From CAZMNY01 sp964567745 (GTDB lineage Bacteria; Planctomycetota; Planctomycetia; Pirellulales; Pirellulaceae): DNA of 64,000 nucleotides. The notes beneath the pieces are model-generated. The model had not been told where the DNA came from, searched no databases, and was given only the letters and a program-made list of their open reading frames with translations. The stretch spans positions 11,051 through 75,050 of the forward strand of contig CAZMNY010000043.1 in assembly GCA_964567745.1 (NCBI GenBank), written 5' to 3'. The translations under genes and the position numbers were made by a program. Below, piece by piece: positions 43,720 to 52,741 of this stretch (within the stretch, counting starts at the first letter, position 1; each line of letters begins with the position of its first letter).

Positions 43720-43779
43720 ATGATTAACCGCGACGAACTCCTAACGCTACTAGGCAACTTGGCCCTTGGTGAGCCGTAG
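43720..43779 (+). CDS. leu leader peptide (attenuator)
   Basis: 19 codons, MINRDELLTLLGNLALGEP. Six of the 19 are Leu (CTC, CTA, CTA, CTA, TTG, CTT), and four lie in one five-codon stretch. It is followed 35 nt later by a strong terminator and then leuA. This is the classic arrangement for ribosome-mediated attenuation by charged tRNA-Leu. The ribosome site is weak, and leuA starts 207 nt after the terminator. GTAGGGG (43777-43783) could pair with the CCCC of the terminator stem as an antiterminator. Confidence 0.68.
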   Translation: MINRDELLTLLGNLALGEP

Positions 43780-43814
43780 GGGAACGTTCGTTGTTAACGA
43801 TGCGGAGAGCAAAC

Positions 43815-43844
43815 CCCGAGGCCAACTAGCCTCGGGTTTTTTTA
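43815..43844 (+). terminator. Rho-independent terminator of leu leader
   Basis: CCCGAGGC/GCCTCGGG perfect 8-bp stem, six-nt loop, then a run of eight bases almost all T. Expected to stop transcription before leuA when leucine is plentiful. Confidence 0.82.
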
Positions 43845-44050
43845 TAGTTGGACGAATATCGTTCTGCGTTTTTCACACTTTCTAGAATTGGTTTGGCTGG
43901 ATGCGAGATCGACTGAGGAATGCGACGCGGTTTGGAATCAGGGTGCCGCTGTTACTAGCCGCGCCGGTCAGGGACCGGAGCTCCGCCCTATGAATTTGTC
44001 ACACGCATCCAACGCAAAATAATCCCCGCTCACGAGGAGTTTTCCAAGCC

Positions 44051-45574
44051 ATGTCCAACATGAGACCGATTCGAATTTTTGACACGACCTTGCGCGACGG
44101 TGAACAATCGCCTGGCGCCAGCATGAATCTGTCGGAGAAGTTAGAGGTCGCTCATGCGCTCGTCGAATTGGGCGTCGACATCATCGAAGCCGGCTTTCCC
44201 ATCGCCTCGCCAGGAGATTTTGAGGCAGTCAAAGCGATCGCGTCGAGCTTTCGCGGTGCCACAATCTGCGGCTTGGCGAGATGCAACGACAAAGACATCG
44301 ATCGGGCTTGGGAAGCGCTCAAAGGTGCCCCTTCGCCACGCATCCATGTCTTCCTGGCGACCAGTGCGATTCACCGCGAATTCAAATTGAAAATGACGCC
44401 TGAGGAGATTGTCAAGCGAGCGGTTGCTGGAGTTGAGCGTGCGATTGGCTACTGCGATGACGTCGAGTTTTCGCCTGAAGATGCAGCTCGCACAGAACGA
44501 GACTTTCTTTGCGAAGTCGTCGAGGCCGCCATCGACGCCGGGGCGACGACCGTCAACATCCCCGACACGGTCGGCTATGCGACGCCCGAGCACATGGGCG
44601 ACACGATTAAGATGCTTTGTGACCGAGTGCCGAACATCGACCAGGCGGTCATCAGCGTTCATTGTCACAACGATCTCGGCCTGGCTGTCGCCAATAGTCT
44701 TTCCGCGATCACTAACGGCGCCGGGCAAGTGGAATGCACTATTAACGGCATCGGCGAACGCGCCGGAAACTGCGCGCTCGAAGAGATTGTCATGGCGATT
44801 CGAACGCGCGCCGATTTCTATCAGTGCGAGACGAGAATCAACACCGAGCGACTGGTTCCCACAAGCCGACTCGTTTCCGGCGTCACCGGCATGGGCGTAC
44901 AACGCAACAAAGCGATTGTCGGACGCAACGCGTTTGCTCACGAGGCCGGCATCCATCAGGACGGAATGCTCAAGGAGCGGACCACGTACGAGATCATGAG
45001 GCCGGAGGATGTCGGCGTCGCCAAGACGGACCTGGTGATGGGCAAGCACAGCGGGCGAGCTGCTTTGGCCGACCGAGCGAAGGCGTTGGGATTCAGCCTT
45101 ACGGGCGAGCAATTGCAGGTTCTGTTTGAACGCTTCAAGGTGCTGGCGGATAAGAAGAAGGAGATCTACGACGGAGATATCGTCGCCCTGATCCAAGAGC
45201 AAATAAACAACGACTTGCGCGACGAGTGGTCGCTTGTGTCGTTTGATGTTTCGTCCGGCACCGGCAAACCGCCTCAAGTGACCATTACGTTGAGGCATGG
45301 CGACCGCGAATTCACCGAGCAACTTTCCAAGGGCGACGGACCTGTGGACGCCGCGTTTTGGGCGGTCGCCGAGATTACCGGCCTCGACTTCGTCTGTAGC
45401 GAATTCCAAGTTCGCAGCGCATCGATCGGCAGCGACGCTCAGGGCGATGTCACCGTTCGGATCGAAAGCGGCGGCCAATTTTATCGTGGCCGAGGCGTCT
45501 CGACCGACACCGTGGAAGCGACCATCAAGGCCATCCTCAACGCCGTCAATCGACTCACACTCGAGCAGAGTTGA
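44051..45574 (+). CDS. leuA: 2-isopropylmalate synthase
   Basis: 507 aa. The TIM-barrel catalytic domain carries IFDTTLRDGEQSPGASM, VHCHNDLGLAVANSLSAI (metal His pair) and HEAGIHQDGMLKERTTYEI. The C-terminal ~140 residues form the LeuA dimer/leucine-binding regulatory domain (VTITLRHGDREFTEQLSKGD, RGVSTDTVEATIKAILNAVN). It condenses acetyl-CoA with 2-ketoisovalerate as the first step of leucine synthesis, and is normally feedback-inhibited by leucine. GAGGAG lies 12 nt before the ATG. Transcription is probably controlled by the leader and terminator upstream. Confidence 0.94.
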   Translation: MSNMRPIRIFDTTLRDGEQSPGASMNLSEKLEVAHALVELGVDIIEAGFPIASPGDFEAVKAIASSFRGATICGLARCNDKDIDRAWEALKGAPSPRIHVFLATSAIHREFKLKMTPEEIVKRAVAGVERAIGYCDDVEFSPEDAARTERDFLCEVVEAAIDAGATTVNIPDTVGYATPEHMGDTIKMLCDRVPNIDQAVISVHCHNDLGLAVANSLSAITNGAGQVECTINGIGERAGNCALEEIVMAIRTRADFYQCETRINTERLVPTSRLVSGVTGMGVQRNKAIVGRNAFAHEAGIHQDGMLKERTTYEIMRPEDVGVAKTDLVMGKHSGRAALADRAKALGFSLTGEQLQVLFERFKVLADKKKEIYDGDIVALIQEQINNDLRDEWSLVSFDVSSGTGKPPQVTITLRHGDREFTEQLSKGDGPVDAAFWAVAEITGLDFVCSEFQVRSASIGSDAQGDVTVRIESGGQFYRGRGVSTDTVEATIKAILNAVNRLTLEQS

Positions 45575-45595
45575 GCAGAGTCGGCCGCCAACGGT

Positions 45596-46123
45596 TCAGG
45601 CGACGAACGCCAAGTAGTAGAAGATCCAGCCGGTCACCGCCGTCATCGTCAAGCCGATCGCGGCGAGCCGCGCGGTAATCCGGTGGGTCGCGCTGTAGGC
45701 GTTGGGCCTTGGCGGATTGTCGAATTTTCTCAGAGCCATCACGATCACGTAGATCCACAGGAACAACGTGGGGATGGCAAACAGCAAGTGAACCGCCAAA
45801 CTGATCCAGACAACGCTCCAGCCGACTTCGCTGGAGTAGGGCGACGCCGCCGCTCGTTGCTCCCAGTTGCTAATAAAGCGTACGTCGACCTCAAACAAGA
45901 TGATCGCGACAAGTAGAATCAAGCCGAGCGTTGTTTGCACGCGTTTGTGCAGTATCAACTTGGAGTCATCGCCGGGAGCGCGACCGCGCACAGTCATGAT
46001 GCTCCAAATCATCGCCGGCACCATCGCGAACAGGGCGAGGAAGACGACATCGGTCATGAAGGCGGCGCGTGTGCCGAGAAAACCATCGAGTCCGTCGAAC
46101 TGTTGGGCAAATAGCTGGAACAA
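45596..46123 (-). CDS. DUF420-like membrane protein
   Basis: 175 aa with about five membrane segments (FMTDVVFLALFAMVPAMIWS, TTLGLILLVAIILFEVDV, WSVVWISLAVHLLFAIPTLFLW, IGLTMTAVTGWIFYYLAFVA). Conserved His and Tyr residues lie near the helix ends (KLILHKRVQ, VHLLFA, ATHRITAR). It resembles DUF420 proteins, which are linked to cytochrome oxidase assembly or heme in other bacteria. No oxidase genes are nearby, so the role is open. Confidence 0.65.
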   Translation of the reverse strand: MFQLFAQQFDGLDGFLGTRAAFMTDVVFLALFAMVPAMIWSIMTVRGRAPGDDSKLILHKRVQTTLGLILLVAIILFEVDVRFISNWEQRAAASPYSSEVGWSVVWISLAVHLLFAIPTLFLWIYVIVMALRKFDNPPRPNAYSATHRITARLAAIGLTMTAVTGWIFYYLAFVA

Positions 46124-46319
46124 CGTCGATACCTCGGGTTGGTTGCGAGTGATTAGGTGCAGATTCTAAGCGATGACGGTCGCCAAGCACAATGTCGCCT
46201 CGTCTCGCGCTGAATCTGTTGACGCGAAGATTCGTTCAACCCGCCGACGCAGGCAAGGCTGCAGATCGTATGGGAGATTCGGTTGCGGCCACGCCGTGCT
46301 GGAGCACGCGCAACGTGCG

Positions 46320-48107
46320 CTATCGAGGGTCAACCCAACGCGGTTTTGGCGCTTCGATCGACAGAGGCTGGCCGGTCAGCGGATGGTCAAACGTCAGCTT
46401 CCAGGCGTGGAGGCACATTGGCGGATCGGATGGGTCAAGCGTTTGCGTTTCTCCCATGCGACCGTTCGGCAGATACGACGGGTCTCCCACAATCGGCATT
46501 CCCAGCGCCCAAAGATGGATGCGAATTTGGTTGGTTCGACCCGTCAACGGTTTGACTTCTAGCAACGAGGCGTCGTCGGAGTCCTTTCGCATCAATTGAA
46601 ATTCAGTGACTGCGGCGAGTCCGTTCGGGTCGACGGTTCTCAAGCCCGCCTTTTGCGGTTTCGACGTGATCGGCTGCTCGCTGAGAAACGTCTCGTCTTC
46701 CGGATGGCCTTGCACTCGAGCCAGGTAGGTTTTCTTGACGGTCCCTTCGGCGAACTGAGGCTGCAGCTTCGACGCGATCGACCTTCGCCGGCTCAGCACG
46801 ACGACGCCCGACGTATTCGAGTCGAGCCGATGCCCAATGCGAATCTGCTCCGGTGCGTAGACTTGGTTGAGAATGGAGACGAGCGAGTTTCGATTGAACC
46901 GGCCGCAGGGGTGCATCGGCAGCGGCGCGGGCTTATTGACCACGATGATCGACTCATCTTCCCAGAGGATTTCGATGTCGGCATTGACATCGGGCTCCAC
47001 GACGTCAAATTCGATGTGCCGAATTTGCTCTCCCGCGCGAAGCGTCGCATCGCAGCTCAGCGGAACATCGTTCTTCGTCACTCGTCCCGTTTCGCATGCC
47101 TCACGCCATCGCTCGCGGCCCAGATAGGGGATCAAGCCGTCGAGCAAATCCAGCGTCGTCGATCGGTCGAACCGCTGAGGTACTTTCAGGGGACGCTCGC
47201 TCCGATAGGGTTGGCTTCCCGGCAACGGATCGGCCGCGGATCGAATTGCCTGTTGCCGATTCTCAATGCGAGCGGACATCTGCTCGGTGGGCGACCGATA
47301 ACAATTTGGACAGCTCTCGCCCTCGGCATACTGCGGCGATTTCCGTTCGGCTTCGGACACGATTCCCTGACAGGCGAAGCAGAGTGAATCGGAGGTCTCG
47401 CCGAGGCTCGGGTTCAGTGCGACTCGGTGATCGAAAACGAAGCAATCGCCTTCATAGTGTTCGGCGCCGCATTCCTCAAAGTACTTCAGGATGCCGCCGT
47501 CCAATTGAAACACATTTTCAAATCCGGCTCGTTCCATCAGCGGCCCCGCCTTTTCGCAGCGAATGCCTCCCGTGCAGAACATCACCAGTGGTCGCGACTT
47601 CCACTCGGCGGGAAAGCCGTCGACAGCCTCGGGAAAGTCTCGGAAGTGATCGATTCCAGCGGCGCTCGCGCCGTCGAACGTACCGACATTGACTTCGTAG
47701 TCGTTTCTCACATCCAGCAGCGTGAAATCCCGGCCCTCTTCAAACCAGGCTTTGAGTTCTTTCGCGCCGAGTCGCGGCGACGTCTCCTCTTGCGGGCGAA
47801 TGCCCTCGACGCCGAACGCAATGATTTCCTTTTTCAGACGGACGAGCATTCGCCGGAACGGCTGCCGGTCGCTCTGGCTGCGTTTGATTTCCAAGTCGGC
47901 AAACTCGGCCTGGCTAGTCAGCTTTTCTATGAACGACTCGACTCGCTCCGTTTCTCCCGCGAGAAACAGGTTGATGCCCTCGGGCGCCAACAAGATCGTG
48001 CCTCGCAATTCAAGTTGTTCGCATAGCTGGCCCAGCTCCTGGCGCCTTTTGACCAATTGATCGAGCGTGACAAACCGGTAGGCGGCGATATTGAGTATTC
48101 GTGACAT
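46320..48107 (-). CDS. TrhO (tRNA U34 hydroxylase) fused to RluA-type pseudouridine synthase
   Basis: 595 aa from ATG 48107 (MSRILNIAAYRFV). Residues 1-~290 match TrhO/YceA: an acylphosphatase-like N-domain, then a rhodanese domain with catalytic Cys in VMFCTGGIRCEKAGPLM, and a Cys-rich tail (CFACQGIVSE...CPNCYR). After a linker, residues ~340-590 form an S4-like/RluA pseudouridine synthase with the active-site RIGHRLDSNTSGVVVLSRR and LTGRTNQIRIHLW. TrhO makes 5-hydroxyuridine in tRNA; RluA-type enzymes make pseudouridine. I know no standard fusion of these two; both RNA-modifying halves look complete. Confidence 0.88.
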   Translation of the reverse strand: MSRILNIAAYRFVTLDQLVKRRQELGQLCEQLELRGTILLAPEGINLFLAGETERVESFIEKLTSQAEFADLEIKRSQSDRQPFRRMLVRLKKEIIAFGVEGIRPQEETSPRLGAKELKAWFEEGRDFTLLDVRNDYEVNVGTFDGASAAGIDHFRDFPEAVDGFPAEWKSRPLVMFCTGGIRCEKAGPLMERAGFENVFQLDGGILKYFEECGAEHYEGDCFVFDHRVALNPSLGETSDSLCFACQGIVSEAERKSPQYAEGESCPNCYRSPTEQMSARIENRQQAIRSAADPLPGSQPYRSERPLKVPQRFDRSTTLDLLDGLIPYLGRERWREACETGRVTKNDVPLSCDATLRAGEQIRHIEFDVVEPDVNADIEILWEDESIIVVNKPAPLPMHPCGRFNRNSLVSILNQVYAPEQIRIGHRLDSNTSGVVVLSRRRSIASKLQPQFAEGTVKKTYLARVQGHPEDETFLSEQPITSKPQKAGLRTVDPNGLAAVTEFQLMRKDSDDASLLEVKPLTGRTNQIRIHLWALGMPIVGDPSYLPNGRMGETQTLDPSDPPMCLHAWKLTFDHPLTGQPLSIEAPKPRWVDPR

Positions 48108-48347
48108 GGCTTTCGCGAATTGGAACGTGTTCCGCCGCCAGCTGAGGCAATCAACTCGGCGGAATTTCGAGCGGCGGATGCGAGCCGGCAATTGTCACAT
48201 GCGATCAGGATTCCTGCAATTCCCGGCAAAAGCGCGCATCGCTTATTTGCGATACGATGGCAGTTCCGTTGCCGCCGCGCCCTGCGAGGCGACCGAGACA
48301 GCTGATATATTGAGTGACAACTGGCCCAATGGTTTTGAATTGACAGT

Positions 48348-49391
48348 GTGATGCAGCATCGCGGCGAAGAACTGACTTCATCTCTCGCGTCGACTCGGCG
48401 CCGGATAGGCGAGACGGTGACGCCGATCATGTTCTTTCTGGCCATCATCTATTTGGCCATGCTCGCTGTGCTCATTGTGATTTGGGTCGACATGCGCCGC
48501 ATGGGCGATGCGCCGGAAACGCTTCCTGTTTCGGAGCCGATAGTTCGCGACGCCGAAGTTCATGACTTTGATTTAGATAACGCGGCGCTCGACTGGTCCG
48601 AGTACGGGATTGGGATGCTGGCGTTTCTTTGGCCCGTTTTTGTCGCCGAATTCTTGATTCAGTTTATTCTCCGCGATCGAGGCGAGCCGTTTTGGCGAAA
48701 GCGATCATTTTGGCTTTTGATTTGCGTCTGTCCGCCGCTGCGGATGTGTGCGCGAAATCCGGACGTCGACGGCAAGATTTGGCTACCCGGCAATGGATGG
48801 TGCGAGGTCAATGAAATACTGAGGGACAAATTGGAGCGGACGTTCGCCATCCCAATGATCGCGATCGCTCTGATGATCCTGCCTGTACTCGGCTTGGAAT
48901 TTGGATTCGCCAAACAGGTCCGCGCCCACACTTGGTTGCGAGTGGCCCTGCATGTTAGCACAGGACTTATCTGGTTTGCCTTTGCCGCCGAGTTCATTCT
49001 GATGCTGTCAGTCGCCGACAAGAAGTTGCGCTACTGCCGCGAACACTGGATCGATTTGGCGATCATCCTGCTGCCTCTACTGTCGTTCTTGCGATCACTG
49101 AGAATCGTGCGAGCTCTGCGAGTCGCCAAGTTCGCCAAGCTTCAGCAAATCACACGCATGGGAAGGCTCTATCGCCTGCGCGGTTTGGCAATGCGGGCAT
49201 TCCGCGCCATCTTGCTGCTCGAATTGCTCGACCGTGTGATTCGCGTTGACCCGGAAAAGCGACTGGCCCGTTTTCGGCTGCAATTGGAGGAGAAGGAGAA
49301 AGAGGCCGACGATCTCAGAGAGATGATCATGAAGATCGAAGCCGAAATCGAGGAACTCAAGGCGCTCGAGCAGGAGGCTGAGGCGAGTTGA
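48348..49391 (+). CDS. Voltage-sensor-like channel protein
   Basis: 347 aa from GTG 48348 (or ATG 48351). Membrane segments near residues 25-47, 85-105, 165-190 and 200-225 are followed by an S4-like helix with Arg/Lys every third residue: FLRSLRIVRALRVAKFAKLQ. The C-terminus is a coiled coil (LQLEEKEKEADDLREMIMKIEAEIEEL). No pore loop with a TVGYG filter is seen, so it may be a voltage-sensor or a degenerate potassium-channel relative rather than a working channel. It precedes the DUF389 gene by 90 bp. Confidence 0.65.
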   Translation: MMQHRGEELTSSLASTRRRIGETVTPIMFFLAIIYLAMLAVLIVIWVDMRRMGDAPETLPVSEPIVRDAEVHDFDLDNAALDWSEYGIGMLAFLWPVFVAEFLIQFILRDRGEPFWRKRSFWLLICVCPPLRMCARNPDVDGKIWLPGNGWCEVNEILRDKLERTFAIPMIAIALMILPVLGLEFGFAKQVRAHTWLRVALHVSTGLIWFAFAAEFILMLSVADKKLRYCREHWIDLAIILLPLLSFLRSLRIVRALRVAKFAKLQQITRMGRLYRLRGLAMRAFRAILLLELLDRVIRVDPEKRLARFRLQLEEKEKEADDLREMIMKIEAEIEELKALEQEAEAS

Positions 49392-49481
49392 GGCGGCGCG
49401 ACGCTGAGATTGCCAGCGGCGTATGAATCCCGTTATGATCACGCGTCGCTAATGCTGCCTCGCGAAAGGATTGGGCAAGAG

Positions 49482-51578
49482 ATGACAGTCGCTATTGTGA
49501 TCGACGACGAGTGGGAGATTGCTCGCTGCTTGCCCTGGTCCGCCATTTTTGCGCGAGGGACCGATGAGCCGCTCGTGGTTGTCTTGTTGCGCGACGGCAA
49601 ACACGAATTCGAGCTCAAGGACTTTTCGCGAGACCGGCAAAAGTCGGCCGACGACACTCTTGCTGTGGCCGCGCTTCAGTTCGTCGAGCAAGACCCTCAG
49701 ATGGTTCTGGCGATGTCGGACGAGGACCCGTCCGATTCAAAGGCCGTCCTCGAGGTGCCCGCGTCTGATGTTGGCCAGCCCGGAATCGCGAGTGACGATT
49801 CAGCTACCCCCGATTCTGCGGTGGCGAGTTCGCCAGCGGAAACGACTCCACAAGAAGAGATCCAACAGGCCGACATTCAACAAGTAGAAGCGACTCAGCA
49901 AGACGAGGCTCAGCAAGAAGAGCCGGAAGTGCCCGAGGCCGACTCGCCGTTATCGGTTCGCGTCGTCGAACTTTGCGGGCGAGACAAGGCGAGCGCGCTG
50001 TTGCGGTTTACCAGCAAGTTAAAGGCGACGCTGTTGATTTTGCCTCGCCACGCGTCCGAGCGCGGGTTGGACGACGAATTACCTTGGGAGCACTGGGCCT
50101 ATCGCCGAGCATCGTGTGCGACTTTGTTGCTTCGGCCGGAGTTGCCGAGTGGTCCTGGGGCGGACGAGGGCGATCGATTTGGAGATGGAGAGATTGGGTC
50201 GGTGCTGGCGGCGGTCGAGGACAGCGGTCCGTCGATGTCGTCTCTCCGTTGGACCAACGCGGCCTGCGAACGCTTGTCACTGCCGCTGACCGCGCTGTAC
50301 GTCGAGCCGGACGTGGGCGAACTTGCTCGAGCCGTTGGCAAGCGGATTGCGGGTAGGATCGTGCGGCGAGCGTTGGGTGCCGATCATAACGTCAAGGCGG
50401 ACATCGTCGTTGGCGAGACGGTCCGTTCGGCGATTCTCGACTACGCTCAGGAGCGAGAGTTTGGGCTTGTCGTGTTGAGCGCCAATCGAAACGGTATGGG
50501 CCGGCGTTGGCTGCGGTCGTCGGTCAGCGAATGGTTGATGGCGCAGCAATTCGGTTCGACGGTGGCAATTCTCAGGCCGCCCATTCCTTTTGCTCATCGC
50601 CTGACAACCCAGTGCGGCGATTGGCTCGCACGGCAGATACCCCAGCTCGATCGCGAATCTCGCGTGTCGTTGTTTGAACGTGTGCAGCAGAGTTCACGGT
50701 GGGATTTCGACTTCATCGCTTTGATATGCCTGTCGACAATCATTGCGACGTTAGGCCTGATTCAAGACTCCGGTGCCGTCGTCATTGGGGCGATGTTAGT
50801 GGCGCCATTGATGACTCCGATCGTCGGCGCTGGGCTCGCCTTGGTGCAGGGCAATCGAGTCCTGATTCGCGGCGCCTGGGCCACGGTTCTGCGAGGTTTC
50901 TTGCTCGCCTTCTTTATCGGACTTGGTATCGGCTGGTGCGTGCCGGGCCTGACCGAGTCGCACGAGATGTTGGCTCGCGGTTCGCCTAACATTCTGGATC
51001 TCATCGTGGCGCTGATTGGCGGCGTTGCCGCGAGCTACGCGTTGGGGCGGCCGAACTTGTTTTCCGCGTTGCCGGGCGTGGCCATTGCAGCAGCCTTGGT
51101 TCCGCCTGTCGCCACAGCCGGCTTGGGCGTTTCATTGGGAAACTTGCCACTGGCCTTCGGTGCGCTGCTCTTGTTCGTGACCAACATCGTGGCCATCGTT
51201 ATCGGTACGGCGGTGTCGCTGCTGGCCGTCGGCATTCGTCCGACGCATGAGCACGGCATCGTCGAGTCGTGGGTCTATCGAATTGCGGCAGTCTTGCTCG
51301 TGATCGTCTCGTTGATCGCGGCGTTTGATTTCGTCCAGCACCCGGCGCTTCCAGACAGCGTCGAGCGGGAGATTCAAACGGTTCTGTCCGCTGAACCGGA
51401 GGTGCACCTCGACGAAGCCAAGCTGGCTTCAAGTCGCCGAGTGTTGCTCCTCATCCACAGCTCCGAAGCACTGGCTCCTACTCTTCGCAGCAAGGTCGCC
51501 GCGGTGATTCGCAAACAGTTGGGCGACGACATCGTCATTCAAATCGAAACGCGACTCGTGACCATCGACTCACAGTAG
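49482..51578 (+). CDS. UspA-domain/DUF389 membrane protein
   Basis: 698 aa from ATG 49482. A first UspA-like half (residues ~1-95) is followed by a Gln/Glu/Asp-rich linker, a second UspA-like domain ending at EREFGLVVLSANRNGMGRRW (~200-395), then a DUF389 membrane domain (about 8 segments; IATLGLIQDSGAVVIGAMLVAPLM and PLMTPIVGAGLALVQGN are typical). DUF389 function is unknown; UspA domains bind ATP or AMP in stress responses. The fusion suggests nucleotide-controlled membrane function, which is inference. The last ~80 residues are soluble. Confidence 0.75.
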   Translation: MTVAIVIDDEWEIARCLPWSAIFARGTDEPLVVVLLRDGKHEFELKDFSRDRQKSADDTLAVAALQFVEQDPQMVLAMSDEDPSDSKAVLEVPASDVGQPGIASDDSATPDSAVASSPAETTPQEEIQQADIQQVEATQQDEAQQEEPEVPEADSPLSVRVVELCGRDKASALLRFTSKLKATLLILPRHASERGLDDELPWEHWAYRRASCATLLLRPELPSGPGADEGDRFGDGEIGSVLAAVEDSGPSMSSLRWTNAACERLSLPLTALYVEPDVGELARAVGKRIAGRIVRRALGADHNVKADIVVGETVRSAILDYAQEREFGLVVLSANRNGMGRRWLRSSVSEWLMAQQFGSTVAILRPPIPFAHRLTTQCGDWLARQIPQLDRESRVSLFERVQQSSRWDFDFIALICLSTIIATLGLIQDSGAVVIGAMLVAPLMTPIVGAGLALVQGNRVLIRGAWATVLRGFLLAFFIGLGIGWCVPGLTESHEMLARGSPNILDLIVALIGGVAASYALGRPNLFSALPGVAIAAALVPPVATAGLGVSLGNLPLAFGALLLFVTNIVAIVIGTAVSLLAVGIRPTHEHGIVESWVYRIAAVLLVIVSLIAAFDFVQHPALPDSVEREIQTVLSAEPEVHLDEAKLASSRRVLLLIHSSEALAPTLRSKVAAVIRKQLGDDIVIQIETRLVTIDSQ

Positions 51579-51677
51579 AGTGAGCGTCGTCGCGCAAGAA
51601 TCCTTGTCGGTGATGGTCCGTTGCCGTTCAGGCGGTCTCGTTTTCACTTCGACGTTGCGGCTGACTCATGGCGATGA

Positions 51678-52383
51678 CTATTCCGGATCGCTGGGCAGGC
51701 GATAGTGGAATTGCCCGTCCGTGTTGATCGCCCAGTCGACTCCATGTTTCCAAAGTTCAAATGCCGGTTTGAATGGGTCGTCCAGAGGCGAGTCGCCACA
51801 GTTGATTGGCCAGAGGACGTAACAGGGAATGATGTACGTACAGCCTCCGGAGTCGTAGAGCGGTTCTGTCAGGTAGAACAATGGGTTTTCGTTGTCGCCG
51901 AATTTGTCTTCATGGACGTCGGAGAAGAAAGAAATCGTCAGCCCATAACTGTTGTCCAGTTCATTCGAGCGGTGCAGTTCGGGAGGATCGCCCGCGCCGT
52001 TAACTCCGTCTTCGCAATCGCACAACTTCGACAGCGCGAGCATATTCGCGGCGTATTGCAGCAGCCATTCTCGCGCTTGCTCGTCTGTCGGCTCCTCGTC
52101 GACAGCCTTTTCTTGGAAACTCGAGCCGCCACTTTCGCCCGTCTCCGCAGCCACCTGAAAGAACTCGGGCAATCGCTTTAAGACGGCCTCGCCATGCGGC
52201 TGGCCTTCACAAAGATCCGCCAAGCCGTTCCCGTTGGGTGGGAATTGATAGAGCAGAGCCGCCCGCCCCCATTCTGTCTCCCAGAGCGTCGCATTGCCGC
52301 AGCTCTCCTTCGAGGTCCGTCTGTCCCGACGCCTTCATCGCGATGTTGAACCACTGTTCAAAAAGTTCTCGTTCATCTGCCAT
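51678..52383 (-). pseudogene. Hypothetical protein gene split by a frameshift
   Basis: Start ATG 52383 (MADERELFEQWFNIAMKASG), with GGAG 8 nt upstream, runs in one frame to a stop at 52207. An overlapping frame (open from above 52300) reads LLYQFPPNGNGLADLCEGQP and goes on to 51678. Both halves look coding, so a one-base shift between about 52210 and 52310 is likely. The combined product is about 235 aa, acidic, with no signal or membrane segment and no family recognised. It may be a pseudogene or a sequence error. Confidence 0.5.
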
Positions 52384-52741
52384 GGCGCATTCTCCGATAG
52401 AACAGCACGAGTTTTCTCTTGTCGCAGGCGTCGCTAAGCGGAACGTTGCAGCCAACGTTCAAGCGTGGAATCGGTCGCCGATTCTGGCATAGCGTTGAGG
52501 CTGCGGCAATAGTTTGGTTGCGCATTCTCGGCGGCGCCAGACTTGAATCTCTCGCTCATTTCTTTGGAAACGGAGGCATTGGCGACTTACATGGGGCGTC
52601 CAGTTCGCTGATAATTTCGAAACGCCGGGCACTCCGGCTCATGTCAAAGAATCAATTCCCAAGTCAACTTGCCGCTCGTTCGGCGATGGCTTGCTATCGC
52701 TAGGTTAGGCGGCGCCAACGGCGCGCCTCCGGAGGAGAGAC
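52384..52741. other. Intergenic, no gene seen
   Basis: Divergent interval upstream of the sugar isomerase gene. The last 15 bp carry GGAGGAGAGACGTG, the ribosome site of that gene. Confidence 0.45.

Noticed and set aside
44141..45478. 445-codon antisense open frame over leuA
   Set aside because: leuA is a certain gene; the antisense frame is a codon-bias shadow.
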